Assembly: GCF_028281565.1 (NCBI RefSeq)
Contig: NZ_JANQJQ010000016.1
Location: 186,001 to 250,000, forward strand
Length of the DNA stretch: 64,000 nt
From: Seonamhaeicola sp.
GTDB taxonomy: Bacteria > Bacteroidota > Bacteroidia > Flavobacteriales > Flavobacteriaceae
Direction of reading: 5' to 3'
Part shown: positions 8,708-18,352 of the stretch, in pieces
Layout: every line of letters begins with the position of its first letter
Position numbering within the stretch: position 1 is the stretch's first letter
Notes under the pieces: model-generated
What the model was told of the DNA's origin: nothing
What the model saw: the letters and a program-made list of their open reading frames with translations, nothing else
The model's database searches: none
Position numbers and translations under genes: made by a program

Positions 8708-9991
8708 TTATTTCTTTGAAAAAACAGGAAGCAACTTCGTTTTTACTTCACCAAAACCAATGCGGGTACCGTCGTTTTCACAATAGCCTCTCATGATAAC
8801 CGTATCGTGGTCGTTAATGAATTTACGTTCAGAACCGTCTTTCATTTTGATTGGCTTTTCACCTTTCCAGGTCAATTCCAGCATAGAGCCGTAACTGTCT
8901 TCGGTAGGGCCTGAAATAGTACCGCTTCCCATCATATCACCGGAATTAACCGGACAACCGTTAACCGTATGATGTGCTAATTGTTGCGACATATTCCAGT
9001 ACATGTGTTTGAAATTGGATTTGCTAACCACCGTTTCTTTGGCACCTTTGGGTTGAATAGCGACTTCCAAATTGATGTCAAAGCTCTTTTTGCCTTTATA
9101 TTGAAGGTATTCCAACTGAGGTTTAACAGGTTTTGGACCTTCAACGCGATAAGGTTCTAAAGCATCGAGGGTCACGATCCATGGTGAAATGGAAGACGCA
9201 AAATTCTTAGATAAAAACGGGCCTAAAGGCACGTATTCCCATTTCTGAATATCGCGGGCACTCCAGTCGTTAAATAATACCAGGCCAAAGATGTACTCTT
9301 CAGCTTCATCGACCGGGATCGGCTCTCCCAAATCGTTCGCATCCGTGGTAATAAATGCCATTTCCAATTCAAAATCTACCAGTTTACTTGGTCCGTAAAC
9401 AGGATCCGCTGCTCCGTTGGGAAGGGTTTGTCCTTGCGGCCTGTGCACCGGAATTCCCGATGGAATAATGGACGAACTTCTACCGTGATACCCCACCGGA
9501 ATATGTAACCAGTTTGGTAACAAGGCATTGTCCGGATCCCTGAACATGGTCCCTACATTGGTAGCGTGTTCAATACTGGAGTAAAAATCGGTATAGTCAC
9601 CGATCTGCACCGGTAATTGCATTTCAATCTCATCTAAACGGAACAACACAATTTCCTTGTGCTTTACATTGTTTTTTAAAGCATCGTTCTCAGCATCAAA
9701 TATCTCTGCTATGCGGTTCCTAACGGCACGCCATGTCTTTCTGCCGTCAGCAATAAAATCGTTTAAGGTGTCCTGTAGAAAAATATCATCGGTCAATGCA
9801 ATCCCATCAAAATAGCCTAGTTGATGTAATGCTCCCAGGTCAACGGCCGTATCGCCAATACGCGTCCCAATGGTAATGATATCATCACGCGTCAGGAAGA
9901 CGCCAAACGGAATGTTCTGAATGGGGAAATCTGAATTTTTATCTACGTGTAACCACGATTTTCTATCTGGATTGTTAGCTGATAACGGCAT
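8708..9991 (-). CDS. fahA: Fumarylacetoacetase
   Basis: The 427-residue protein matches fumarylacetoacetate hydrolase over its full length. It has an N-terminal SH3-like domain (SWLHVDKNSDFPIQNIPFG) and a C-terminal FAH fold. Metal-site and active-site landmarks are visible: HIPVGYHGRSSSI, VDFELEMAFI, LFNDWSARDIQKWEY and the late GSGTISGP. The enzyme hydrolyses fumarylacetoacetate to fumarate and acetoacetate, the last step of tyrosine catabolism, in the cytoplasm. The other pathway genes are not next to it. It diverges from glyA across a 214-bp spacer. Confidence 0.97.
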   Translation of the reverse strand: MPLSANNPDRKSWLHVDKNSDFPIQNIPFGVFLTRDDIITIGTRIGDTAVDLGALHQLGYFDGIALTDDIFLQDTLNDFIADGRKTWRAVRNRIAEIFDAENDALKNNVKHKEIVLFRLDEIEMQLPVQIGDYTDFYSSIEHATNVGTMFRDPDNALLPNWLHIPVGYHGRSSSIIPSGIPVHRPQGQTLPNGAADPVYGPSKLVDFELEMAFITTDANDLGEPIPVDEAEEYIFGLVLFNDWSARDIQKWEYVPLGPFLSKNFASSISPWIVTLDALEPYRVEGPKPVKPQLEYLQYKGKKSFDINLEVAIQPKGAKETVVSKSNFKHMYWNMSQQLAHHTVNGCPVNSGDMMGSGTISGPTEDSYGSMLELTWKGEKPIKMKDGSERKFINDHDTVIMRGYCENDGTRIGFGEVKTKLLPVFSKK

Positions 9992-10143
9992 AACGTTTTT
10001 CTTGTTTTATGATTATAGAATTCTTTTCAAACGTACACATTTTTTTTGATTTTCATATAAAAAATGCTCTAAAACCAATAAAATTTAAAAATTGATAAAA
10101 TGGTTAATAAAATGGTTTAAAACTTACGCTTAATTATATGTTT

Positions 10144-10178
10144 TTTGATGCTAAAAACTATTCTATTTCCTATTTTTG
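10144..10178 (+). promoter_or_regulatory. Bacteroidota-type promoter of glyA
   Basis: TTTG at 10144-10147 and TATTTTTG at 10171-10178 match the -33 TTTG and -7 TAnnTTTG elements with a 23-bp gap. The expected transcription start is near 10185, giving a leader of about 20 nt before the ATG at 10206. Confidence 0.6.
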
Positions 10179-10205
10179 CCGGATAATTAACCATAATTTA
10201 ATCTT

Positions 10206-11480
10206 ATGCAACGCGACGAACAAATTTTTGAACTTATTGAAGCTGAAAAAGAGCGTCAATTACACGGTATAGAACTTATCGCATCAGAGAATTTTGTAAG
10301 CGACCAGGTGATGGAAGCTGCAGGTTCTGTATTAACCAATAAATATGCGGAAGGCTATCCCGGAAAACGTTATTATGGCGGGTGCGAAGTGGTTGATGAG
10401 ATTGAGCAAATTGCCATCGACAGAGCCAAAGAATTGTTCGGAGCAGCATACGTAAACGTACAACCACACTCAGGAAGTCAGGCTAATACGGCCGTTTTTG
10501 CAGCCTGCTTAAAGCCGGGTGATAAGATCCTGGGATTCGACCTGTCTCATGGTGGCCATTTAACACACGGATCGCCGGTAAACTTCTCGGGTAAATTATA
10601 CAATCCGGTATTTTACGGGGTAGAAGAGGAAACAGGCGTATTAAATTATGATAAAATTCAGGAGATTGCTACAGCGGAGGAGCCAAAATTAATCATTGCA
10701 GGCGCTTCTGCTTATTCCCGGGATATCGATTTTAAACGTTTCAGAGAGATCGCTGATAGCGTAGGCGCAATTTTAATGGCGGATATCTCACATCCTGCCG
10801 GATTGATTGCCAAAGGTATTTTAAACGATCCGCTTCCGCATTGTCATATCGTAACCACTACGACGCATAAGACCTTAAGAGGGCCAAGAGGTGGTCTGAT
10901 CATGATGGGGCAGGATTTTGACAATCCATTCGGTTTAAAACTGAAAAGTGGTAAGCTTCGTAAAATGTCCGGCTTATTAAATTCTGCGGTATTCCCCGGA
11001 AATCAAGGGGGGCCTTTAGAGCATATTATTGCTGCCAAAGCTATTGCTTTTGGTGAGGCTTTAACAGATGCGTTTTTACAGTACCAGTTACAGGTTAAAA
11101 AGAATGCTGCTGCCTTGGCACAGGCTTTGGTGGATAAAAATTATAACATTATTTCCGGTGGTACGGATAACCACTGCATGCTCATAGATTTACGCAACAA
11201 GAACGTATCCGGTAAAGAGGCGGAAGAAGCCCTTGTAAAAGCCGATATCACGGTTAACAAGAACATGGTACCGTTTGATGATAAATCACCGTTTGTGACC
11301 TCCGGTATTCGTTTAGGGGTGGCTGCCGTAACCACTCGCGGATTAAAAGAGGCAGATGTGGTTGCTATTGCTGATTTAATAGATGAAGTGGTAACAAACC
11401 ATGAAGACGAAGGGCTTATTCAGGGTGTTCGGGACAAAGTAAATGCTATGATGGCAGACAAGCCTTTGTTTGTAGCCTAA
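10206..11480 (+). CDS. glyA: Serine hydroxymethyltransferase
   Basis: The 424-residue PLP enzyme interconverts serine plus tetrahydrofolate with glycine plus methylene-tetrahydrofolate, the main entry of one-carbon units, in the cytoplasm. Full-length family motifs are present: [40 protein letters not shown], and the PLP lysine in [14 protein letters not shown] near residue 222, then FPGNQGGP and the C-terminal [12 protein letters not shown]. Length and start agree with the family. It is monocistronic, with a recognisable promoter upstream and a terminator downstream at 11541. Confidence 0.98.
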   Translation: MQRDEQIFELIEAEKERQLHGIELIASENFVSDQVMEAAGSVLTNKYAEGYPGKRYYGGCEVVDEIEQIAIDRAKELFGAAYVNVQPHSGSQANTAVFAACLKPGDKILGFDLSHGGHLTHGSPVNFSGKLYNPVFYGVEEETGVLNYDKIQEIATAEEPKLIIAGASAYSRDIDFKRFREIADSVGAILMADISHPAGLIAKGILNDPLPHCHIVTTTTHKTLRGPRGGLIMMGQDFDNPFGLKLKSGKLRKMSGLLNSAVFPGNQGGPLEHIIAAKAIAFGEALTDAFLQYQLQVKKNAAALAQALVDKNYNIISGGTDNHCMLIDLRNKNVSGKEAEEALVKADITVNKNMVPFDDKSPFVTSGIRLGVAAVTTRGLKEADVVAIADLIDEVVTNHEDEGLIQGVRDKVNAMMADKPLFVA

Positions 11481-11535
11481 TGTCATTCTGAACGAGTGTA
11501 ACGAAGTGAAGAATCTCTTCTTTAGAAGATTCATA
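11481..11535. repeat. Dispersed 'GTCATTCTGAAC' type intergenic repeat
   Basis: The sequence after the glyA stop contains GTCATTCTGAACGAG, GAAGTGAAGAATCTCTTC and GAAGATTC. This arrangement recurs between genes in many Flavobacteriia genomes (general knowledge). The GAATCTCTTCTTTAGAAGATTC part is a small imperfect palindrome. Only one copy was seen in this window. Confidence 0.4.
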
Positions 11536-11540
11536 AAACC

Positions 11541-11570
11541 AAGCCTGAAACTAATTTTCAGGCTTTTTCG
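11541..11570 (+). terminator. Rho-independent terminator after glyA
   Basis: AAGCCTGAAA (11541-11550) pairs perfectly with TTTCAGGCTT across a short loop and is followed by a T run. It lies 60 bp after the glyA stop. Confidence 0.85.
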
Positions 11571-11630
11571 TTTTGGGTATATCCTAATTTTATCACCCCT
11601 GTCTTTCTGCTGTATTTCAATATAAACTTA

Positions 11631-11642
11631 GGCAGGAATCCA
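11631..11642. repeat. Partial copy of the palindromic repeat seen at 1572
   Basis: GGCAGGAATCCA is the exact reverse complement of 1572-1583. It sits between two convergent genes and appears to be one arm of the dispersed palindrome. Confidence 0.45.
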
Positions 11643-11659
11643 TAGTAATAAGAGAGCGC

Positions 11660-13225
11660 CTAATCCTCCTCAGGAAACACAATATGCTGATAAGCTCCCA
11701 GGTCAGGAGCCGTAGTTCTGTTAACGTTTAAAATATCCGTAGGTACCTGGGCGGCAAAGGTTGCTAAGCCTTTATTTATAGTGGCTGAGGCCTCACCAAT
11801 AATAAGCATATTCAGATCCGGATCTTTAAAGTCCGGCTCCTCATTAAAGATATTGCCTTCGTAGTGGTTGGTATCGTTTAAGTCGTAATTCGGACCGGTA
11901 AAATTGTTGCTATTGTCCTGGAACCTGATCAGGCAGTTGGTAAACTTAAAATTAAAGGCAACGGTTTCCTCTTCAACTTCATCCAGCAAAATTTCTGGAT
12001 TATCATTTCCGTAAATGATACAATTGTTAAAGTTGGCTTCGGTTAGATCGGTTATAATGGCGTTATTGTCTTCATCCAACACAAAGTTATTAAGTAATAC
12101 CGACGGAAATTGCCTGAAGCCGTTCCTCCAGTAATTGGCAATGGTACAATGTGTAAAATTGTATTTACCACCCAAAGTACCGGCAAATGATGATAATCCC
12201 GAATTGTTTATCACTACATTGTCGCCTTTAATAGAGGTGTTTCTGCCTAAAATCCCAAAGTTGCTGGAGTTATAAACTTGTGAATTGGTTATGGTGAGTT
12301 TGTCAGAAGCACCATCCGGATTGCCATCGCATAGAATACCTACCAGGGCATTCTTTATGGTAGCGTAATTAATGGTGTTATCCACACTACCGTCTAAAAA
12401 CCAAATAGTACCCCATTGTCCGGGCCTTTCAGAGAAATTAGGCTCTAAACGATCACCTTCAAATATAACTTCATTTTCCAGGACTTCCTGATCGGTGCTT
12501 AAACCACCATTTACGTGCAGTGAGGCGCCATCATTAATGATAAGCCCCGAATTCTCATGAAAATGCAATCGTGCGCCGGCTTCAATGGTTAAGGTTTCTC
12601 CGTTGGGGACAGCGGCAAATCCATAAATAACATAAGGCTTTTCGTTGGTCAATGTTAATTCCGATGGTAACAATTCCCTGCCTTGTAACTCGGTTTCAAC
12701 CTGCTCGCCACCAATATCTAAAGTGAGTGTTTCAACCACTTTGGTGGTGTTATCCCTGTTCGGATAAATAAAAACAGCATCTTTAACTAAAGTCACCAAT
12801 TCTACTTTTTGCAGATTAGCTCCGGCGTCAAATTCTATCTGATCGGTATATAAATATTCGCCATTCGGGTTCGGGAAATTATTGATATCAATTGTAGATT
12901 CCACAAAAATATAAAGGCTGTCTTTGGCCAATAGCTCCACATTTTCAAACACCTTACCTGCCATGCCATCCACACTTAAACGGTAGTTTGATGCTTCACC
13001 CAAAGCCAATCGTAACGACGGAATTGAAATATCATTATCACTTTTATTATAGACCTTTAGGCTATAGGTACTGGAACCGATATTGGTAAAAACCGTGTCT
13101 AAGTACACGGTATCTTTTGAGAACTCCAGGTTTCCGGTACTTGGCGAAAATTCAAAATCTTTACGGCAAGAGCTCCAAAGGGTTAAAAACAGAATGGTTA
13201 AGATAAAGAAAAGGTAGCGGCTCAT
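11660..13225 (-). CDS. Surface lipoprotein with right-handed beta-helix
   Basis: The 521-residue protein has a lipoprotein signal (ILFLTLWSSC). Residues about 25-150 look like an Ig-like beta-sandwich of the kind that begins with SPSTGNLEFSKDTVYLDTVF. From about 200 onward the Asn- and Gly-rich repeat pattern (NNCIIYGNDNPEI, NFKFTNCLIRF, SQVYNSSNFGIL) is that of a right-handed parallel beta-helix (PbH1/choice-of-anchor type), ending at DLGAYQHI. Such proteins are common on the flavobacterial surface; some bind or cleave polysaccharides, but no catalytic residues can be claimed. It is a single gene, converging with glyA. Confidence 0.75.
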   Translation of the reverse strand: MSRYLFFILTILFLTLWSSCRKDFEFSPSTGNLEFSKDTVYLDTVFTNIGSSTYSLKVYNKSDNDISIPSLRLALGEASNYRLSVDGMAGKVFENVELLAKDSLYIFVESTIDINNFPNPNGEYLYTDQIEFDAGANLQKVELVTLVKDAVFIYPNRDNTTKVVETLTLDIGGEQVETELQGRELLPSELTLTNEKPYVIYGFAAVPNGETLTIEAGARLHFHENSGLIINDGASLHVNGGLSTDQEVLENEVIFEGDRLEPNFSERPGQWGTIWFLDGSVDNTINYATIKNALVGILCDGNPDGASDKLTITNSQVYNSSNFGILGRNTSIKGDNVVINNSGLSSFAGTLGGKYNFTHCTIANYWRNGFRQFPSVLLNNFVLDEDNNAIITDLTEANFNNCIIYGNDNPEILLDEVEEETVAFNFKFTNCLIRFQDNSNNFTGPNYDLNDTNHYEGNIFNEEPDFKDPDLNMLIIGEASATINKGLATFAAQVPTDILNVNRTTAPDLGAYQHIVFPEED

Positions 13226-13438
13226 TCAATTATTGTTTGTGCTAAAATATAACTTTTGAAATTATGAATTATTATCTCCCGGATACTATTTATTACTTAA
13301 ATGCTTTAGGGTATCTAACGTTTTAAAAGTTTTAAAGGTATGGTACTATTTCTAAACCGGGAATTAATGGAAAAATAAGTGTATTTTTAATAGCACTGAG
13401 AGCACTGGTTGTTTATAAACACAAATACGAATGAACAC

Positions 13439-14362
13439 ATGGGCGCAAATACCCCAACCTTAGTTATAATGGCCGCAGGTATGGGCTCACGTTACGGAGG
13501 CCTTAAACAAATGGATACCTTTACACCTGAAGGCGATACCATCATCGATTTCTCAATTTATGATGCGTTAAGGGCCGGTTTTGGAAAAATAGTCTTTATT
13601 ATCAGAAGGCATTTTGCAAAGGCATTTAAAGACACTATTAGTGATAAAGTGGGCGGGAGGATAGCCGTTGAATTTGTTTATCAGGATGTTGCAGACGTTC
13701 CGCAAACATATATTAATACGGAAAGGATAAAGCCCTGGGGCACAGGACATGCCCTTTTAATGGCTAAACATGTTGTTAAAGAGAACTTCGCTATTATTAA
13801 TGCCGATGACTTTTACGGCAGGGAAGCCTTTAAAATTATGGCAAAGGTATTATCTGAAAATGATGAAAATTCTTTTAGTTTTTATTCCATGTCGTATTAC
13901 CTGAAAAATACCATTTCGGATTATGGAGCTGTTTCAAGAGGTGAATGTACCATTGATGATCATGATTTTTTGCTTAAGGTTAAGGAACGTCCAAACATCG
14001 AATACGTGAATGGTAAATTACTAAGTAAAGAAGAAGATGGAAGGCTTATCCCCATTAGCGGAAATACCGTTGTATCCATGAACTTTTGGGGATTTACACC
14101 CAGGTGTTTTGAACTTGCAGAACAGGCATTTGTAACCTTTTTGGAGGCAAAAAAAGATGATTTAAAAGCCGAGTTTTATATTCCGTCTTTAGTGAATAAG
14201 ATTATTAACTCTAAAATGGCGAAAGTAAAAGTGCTTAAATCCGGTGCCAGGTGGTTTGGCGTTACCTATAAGGAAGATAAGGCGAAAGTTGAAAAAGCTA
14301 TTAAAACATTAAGAAAACAGGGTGTTTACCCCATTAACCTTTGGTCTGATGATGTTGCATAA
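13439..14362 (+). CDS. Sugar-1-phosphate nucleotidyltransferase-like protein
   Basis: The protein (307 residues from ATG 13439) opens with LVIMAAGMGSRYGGLKQMD, a nucleotide-binding loop of the sugar-phosphate nucleotidyltransferase (Rossmann-like) family, followed by the metal-binding FAIINADDFYGREA. A TTG 30 bp upstream would extend the frame, but the ATG lies immediately before the conserved core. It should transfer NMP from an NTP to a sugar 1-phosphate; neither nucleotide nor sugar is predictable. The downstream kinase gene begins inside its last codons, so the two are translationally coupled and probably act in sequence. Confidence 0.85.
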   Translation: MGANTPTLVIMAAGMGSRYGGLKQMDTFTPEGDTIIDFSIYDALRAGFGKIVFIIRRHFAKAFKDTISDKVGGRIAVEFVYQDVADVPQTYINTERIKPWGTGHALLMAKHVVKENFAIINADDFYGREAFKIMAKVLSENDENSFSFYSMSYYLKNTISDYGAVSRGECTIDDHDFLLKVKERPNIEYVNGKLLSKEEDGRLIPISGNTVVSMNFWGFTPRCFELAEQAFVTFLEAKKDDLKAEFYIPSLVNKIINSKMAKVKVLKSGARWFGVTYKEDKAKVEKAIKTLRKQGVYPINLWSDDVA

Positions 14363-15413
14363 GTTAAAACATATATTTGATCAATTTGACCATCATGCTG
14401 TTTTTGAAACCTCTGAAGAACTGGCATCAGGTCATATTAATGATACGTTTTTAATAAAGACCAGGGAAAAACCATTTTTTGTACTGCAACGCATTAATCA
14501 CGACGTTTTTAAAGATGTACCGGGGTTAATGCAAAATAAAGTAAGTATAAGTCAGCATATCCGAAAGAAATTATCCGATAGGGCGTACAGGCTTGTTTTA
14601 ACGTTTGTTAAAAGCAAACAGGGAAACTCCTTTTATTTTAAAGAACACAAGGACTTTTGGTGCCTGTCCTATTTTATTGAGAATTGTATAACTCATGACA
14701 TTGTACAAACCAGCGAGGTGGCTTATGAAGGTGGGCAATTGGTAGGTGAGTTTCTAAGACTAACCGATGATTTTGATAGTTCCAAATTAGTTGAGGTCAT
14801 TTCAAAGTTTCATGATATGTCCTACAGGTTTTCACAATTTGAAGCAGCACTTAAGGGCGCTTCAGAAGAACGTCTGGATAATGCTGAAAGGCAGATAAAA
14901 ACAATTCAAAGTCTAAAGGCTGAAATGCATATTCTGCAAAATTTAAAAGAAGCGGGTAAAATTAAAATACGCGTCACGCATAACGATACCAAAATATCGA
15001 ACATACTCTTTACAAAAGAGAATAAGGGCTTGTGTGTCATTGACACAGATACCGTAATGCCCGGTATTGTACATTATGATTTTGGTGATGCCATTAGAAC
15101 CATTTGTAATACGGCGGCTGAAGACGAAACCAATTTAGACCTGGTAAGGTTTAATATAGATTTTTACAAAGCTTATGCAGAAGGGTTTTTAAAAGAAATG
15201 AGGCCTAGTTTGTCGCCTTTAGAATTAAAATACCTGCCTCTGGGAGCTAAAACCATGATATTTATAATGGCCTTACGTTTTTTGACGGATTATTTAAATA
15301 ACGATGTATATTATAAGACCGCATATGCCGAGCATAACCTGGACAGATCTAAAAACCAATTAAAATTAATTGAGAGTTTTGATAACATGGGGGAATCACT
15401 TAATCTGGCCTAA
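14349..15413 (+). CDS. Sugar kinase of the aminoglycoside phosphotransferase fold (NahK-like)
   Basis: The protein (354 residues from ATG 14349; a second ATG follows directly at 14352) has a bilobal kinase fold. The catalytic loop is THNDTKISNILF, and the metal-binding IDTDTVMPGIVHYDFGDA closely resembles anomeric N-acetylhexosamine 1-kinases. The N-lobe contains ELASGHINDTFLI and FFVLQRIN. It probably phosphorylates a free sugar at C1. Its start overlaps the end of the nucleotidyltransferase gene by 14 bp, so the pair could make a sugar nucleotide directly from a free hexose or hexosamine by salvage. The substrate is inference. Confidence 0.82.
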   Translation: MMLHKLKHIFDQFDHHAVFETSEELASGHINDTFLIKTREKPFFVLQRINHDVFKDVPGLMQNKVSISQHIRKKLSDRAYRLVLTFVKSKQGNSFYFKEHKDFWCLSYFIENCITHDIVQTSEVAYEGGQLVGEFLRLTDDFDSSKLVEVISKFHDMSYRFSQFEAALKGASEERLDNAERQIKTIQSLKAEMHILQNLKEAGKIKIRVTHNDTKISNILFTKENKGLCVIDTDTVMPGIVHYDFGDAIRTICNTAAEDETNLDLVRFNIDFYKAYAEGFLKEMRPSLSPLELKYLPLGAKTMIFIMALRFLTDYLNNDVYYKTAYAEHNLDRSKNQLKLIESFDNMGESLNLA

Positions 15414-15509
15414 AATCTCTTTTGAAACATGACAAAAATCATTGGATATTTCTATGTAATTAGATACATTTTTTAGATGAAATTTTGTTTAACCCAAAAA
15501 GATTATATC

Positions 15510-16040
15510 ATGACTTCATTGACCAAACGCAAAAGAAGACATCGCGCTTTAACTCCGTGGAGTAACCGCTTGTTCACCCCCTGGAGACATGACCTTTTAT
15601 CACCTTTGAGTGATCGTTTATTTGCACCAAACTTCAATGATTTTAATACCTTAATGAGGTTTGATGATGCCTTTGAAACAGACTTCTTTAATGAAACCAG
15701 TTTAATGCCTGCTATGAATGTGATTGAACATGAAAACGATTTTGAAGTTGAATTTGCCGTTCCGGGATTTAAAAAAGACGATTTTGAGGTTTCTATTGAG
15801 GAAGACATTCTTCACGTAAGTGCCCGAAAGGAATTGGAAGAAACCAAAGAAGAGGACAACTATTCCAGAAAAGAATTCAGTTATAAATCGTTCAGACGTT
15901 CCTGCGCTTTACCTGAGTCGGTTGATCTTGATCAGGAGATCAAAGCGTCTTATAAGGATGGTATTTTAAAAATTAAACTTCTAAAAACCGAACCCGGTAT
16001 TGAAGAAGCACCTGCGAAAAAGGTAATTGATATTGAGTAG
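15510..16040 (+). CDS. hsp20: Hsp20/alpha-crystallin small heat shock protein
   Basis: The protein (176 residues from ATG 15510) has a variable N-terminus rich in Arg, Trp and Leu (RLFTPWRHDLLSPLSDRLF) and an alpha-crystallin domain from about 70 to 160. The domain shows NVIEHENDFEVEFAVPGFKKDDFEVSI, split over two strands, and the conserved late SYKDGILKIKL. A short C-terminal tail carries KVIDIE, the IxI-type anchoring motif. Small Hsps hold unfolded proteins for the DnaK/ClpB system. An in-frame ATG at 15477 exists, but its 11 added residues look non-coding. It ends at a bidirectional terminator. Confidence 0.93.
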   Translation: MTSLTKRKRRHRALTPWSNRLFTPWRHDLLSPLSDRLFAPNFNDFNTLMRFDDAFETDFFNETSLMPAMNVIEHENDFEVEFAVPGFKKDDFEVSIEEDILHVSARKELEETKEEDNYSRKEFSYKSFRRSCALPESVDLDQEIKASYKDGILKIKLLKTEPGIEEAPAKKVIDIE

Positions 16041-16092
16041 AAGCATTAGTTATTTCTACTTTGGTTTTATGCCGACTCTAACATAAACCGAA

Positions 16093-16126
16093 AAAAAAGC
16101 CCTTGCTATCATACAAGGGCTTTTTA
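16093..16126. terminator. Bidirectional rho-independent terminator
   Basis: AAAAAAGCCCTTG pairs with CAAGGGCTTTTT across a short loop, with A and T tracts on either side. It separates convergent hsp20 and galT. Confidence 0.9.
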
Positions 16127-16148
16127 AGTTGCTATTAATACTTAGAGA

Positions 16149-17168
16149 TTAGACTAAATCTCTGATCATTTGAGCTGCTTTTTCAGCTGTAATATCACGT
16201 TGTGGCGATCCGAACATCTCGTAACCCACCATAAACTTTTTGACGGTGGCACTTCTTAATAATGGTGGATAAAAACTCATGTGCCAGTGCCAATGGCCGT
16301 TATCTTCACCATTGGTTGGTGCCTGGTGAATACCACTGGAATAAGGGAATGAGGTATTGAATATCTTATCATAAGCTTTGGTTAGTACCGAAATGGCTTC
16401 GGCATAAAGGAAAGCTTCCTCATCATTCAATTCTAAAATATTAGATTGATGTGCTTTGGGAACTATCATGGCTTCAAACGGCCATATCGCCCAAAACGGA
16501 ATTAAAACCACAAAGGCATCATTTTCAAAAATGATACGCTCGCTTTTTTCTAATTCCTGAGCCAGATAATCACCTAATAAGCTACTGCCATTCTTTTTAA
16601 AATAGTTTAGCTGTTGGGTGTTCTTTTTATCAACCTCATTTGGTAGCGTGGATTGGCTCCAAATTTGTCCGTGTGGATGTGGATTACTACATCCCATAAC
16701 GGCTCCTTTGTTTTCAAAGATCTGTACATAGTTGATCAAATCGTTATCACCCAGTTCTTTATATTCTTTTTGCCAGGCAAAAACTACTTTTTGAATCTCT
16801 TCGGGTGTCATATCTGCCAAACTTTTGGAGTGGTCCGGGCTAAAGCAAATCACTTTACAGATTCCTTTTTCACTTTTAGCAATTAATAAACCATCGTTAA
16901 CCTCAAAGTCAGGGGAATCACTTTGAAGTGCAGCAAAGTCGTTAGTGAAAATGAAAACATCTTCATATTCCGGGTTTACTTCACCATTAACTCTTGTGTT
17001 GCCAGGGCATAAATAGCAGTTTTCATCATAAGTTGGACGGTTCTCATTAGAAACCGCTTCATTTTGTCCTTGCCATGGCCTTTTTGCTCTGTGAGGCGAT
17101 ACTAAAACCCATTCACCCGTTAAAATATTAAGGCGTTTATGCGAATAATCTTGTAAATCAGTATTCAT
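16149..17168 (-). CDS. galT: UDP-glucose--hexose-1-phosphate uridylyltransferase
   Basis: The 339-residue enzyme of the Leloir pathway transfers UMP from UDP-glucose to galactose 1-phosphate. The catalytic HxH is in CSNPHPHGQIWS (nucleophilic histidine near residue 160), the zinc-site residues CYLCPGN are near 50, and the second histidine cluster is HWHWHMSFYPP near the C-terminus. It is the last gene of the minus-strand galactose operon, 23 bp after galK, and is probably controlled with it by the GntR regulator at 19248. Confidence 0.97.
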   Translation of the reverse strand: MNTDLQDYSHKRLNILTGEWVLVSPHRAKRPWQGQNEAVSNENRPTYDENCYLCPGNTRVNGEVNPEYEDVFIFTNDFAALQSDSPDFEVNDGLLIAKSEKGICKVICFSPDHSKSLADMTPEEIQKVVFAWQKEYKELGDNDLINYVQIFENKGAVMGCSNPHPHGQIWSQSTLPNEVDKKNTQQLNYFKKNGSSLLGDYLAQELEKSERIIFENDAFVVLIPFWAIWPFEAMIVPKAHQSNILELNDEEAFLYAEAISVLTKAYDKIFNTSFPYSSGIHQAPTNGEDNGHWHWHMSFYPPLLRSATVKKFMVGYEMFGSPQRDITAEKAAQMIRDLV

Positions 17169-17191
17169 TTTATAGTTGTTGTTAATGTTGA

Positions 17192-18340
17192 TTATTTTAC
17201 TACGTGTGTACCATCAGACAGTTCTACGGAATAGACTGAGCAATCTTTACCAAATTTTTCTCTGTAAGGACCGGATACCAAAGCTTCAAAGTCTTCAGCT
17301 TTACCTTTTTCAATTAAGTTGATGGTGCAGCCACCAAAACCACCACCCATCATTCTGGCTCCGATAACGTAACCGCTTTCTTTTGCCTTCCCGACAAGGA
17401 AATCAAGTTCTTCACAACTTACCTTGTATTGTTTGGAAAGTCCTTCGTGTGAGCCGTATATTAAATTGCCGAGTGTTTGCAAATCATCTTCTTCCATAGC
17501 TTTGGAAGCTTGTCTGGCCCTGTTGTTTTCCTGGATAACGTATAATGCTTTCTGATAATTTTCCGGAGTAACCTCATCTTTAATGGTTTTCAGGTCATCT
17601 TCAGTAGCGTCACGTAACGCCTTTACATGTAACAGTTTAGAAATATGCTCACAAGCTGAACGACGGTCGTTATAGGCACTATCGGATAAACTGTGCTTTA
17701 CATTGGTGTTTATTAAGAGTAATTGGTGATTCTCAAAATCAATCTTAAAAGGTTTGGCCTTAATAGTTCTGCAGTCCAATAGTAGTGCATGGTCTTTAAT
17801 CCCGAACATACTGGCGTATTGGTCCATAATGCCACAGTTTACACCAACATAGTTATGCTCTGCTTTTTGGGAGATAAATATCATGTCTTCCTTTGTAAAA
17901 CCTAGATCAAACAATTCATTTAGTCCGTAAACCACACTGTTTTCCAGTGCGGCAGACGAAGACATACCGGCACCTCCGGGAATATCGCCCTTAAAAACAA
18001 TATTAAAGTTGCCAACGACCTTATTTCTGTTTTGAATTTCGGCAATCACCCCAAATACATAATTTTCCCAACTACCTTCCTTTAAAGGTTTGAGTTTATC
18101 CAGTTCAAATTCAACTTTGCTATCCATATCTAAAGCATAGGCGGTTGACACCCCGGAATCACTTTTTTGAATGGCCGCTGCGATGCCTTTATTAACGGCG
18201 GCAGGGAATACAAACCCATCGTTGTAATCGGTATGTTCCCCAATGATATTAATTCTCCCCGGAGAAAAGATCAAAATGGGTTCCTTATTAAATTCTTTGA
18301 CGAAAACGTCTTTGACATCATTAATTAATCGTGCACTCAT
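17192..18340 (-). CDS. galK: Galactokinase
   Basis: The 382-residue GHMP kinase phosphorylates galactose at C1 using ATP in the cytoplasm. All signatures are visible: SPGRINIIGEHTDYNDGFV at the N-terminus (galactokinase signature), the GHMP ATP-binding loop GGAGMSSSAALE near 125, NCGIMDQYASMFG near 170 and the C-terminal GARMMGGGFGGC. The length is as expected. It lies between the mutarotase (12-bp gap) and galT (23-bp gap) in one operon. Confidence 0.98.
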   Translation of the reverse strand: MSARLINDVKDVFVKEFNKEPILIFSPGRINIIGEHTDYNDGFVFPAAVNKGIAAAIQKSDSGVSTAYALDMDSKVEFELDKLKPLKEGSWENYVFGVIAEIQNRNKVVGNFNIVFKGDIPGGAGMSSSAALENSVVYGLNELFDLGFTKEDMIFISQKAEHNYVGVNCGIMDQYASMFGIKDHALLLDCRTIKAKPFKIDFENHQLLLINTNVKHSLSDSAYNDRRSACEHISKLLHVKALRDATEDDLKTIKDEVTPENYQKALYVIQENNRARQASKAMEEDDLQTLGNLIYGSHEGLSKQYKVSCEELDFLVGKAKESGYVIGARMMGGGFGGCTINLIEKGKAEDFEALVSGPYREKFGKDCSVYSVELSDGTHVVK

Positions 18341-18352
18341 TTTATATTTTGT

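Noticed and set aside
15477-15509. An earlier ATG for the Hsp20 gene
   Set aside because: The eleven added residues look non-coding and homologues typically begin with a short basic N-terminus as at 15510.
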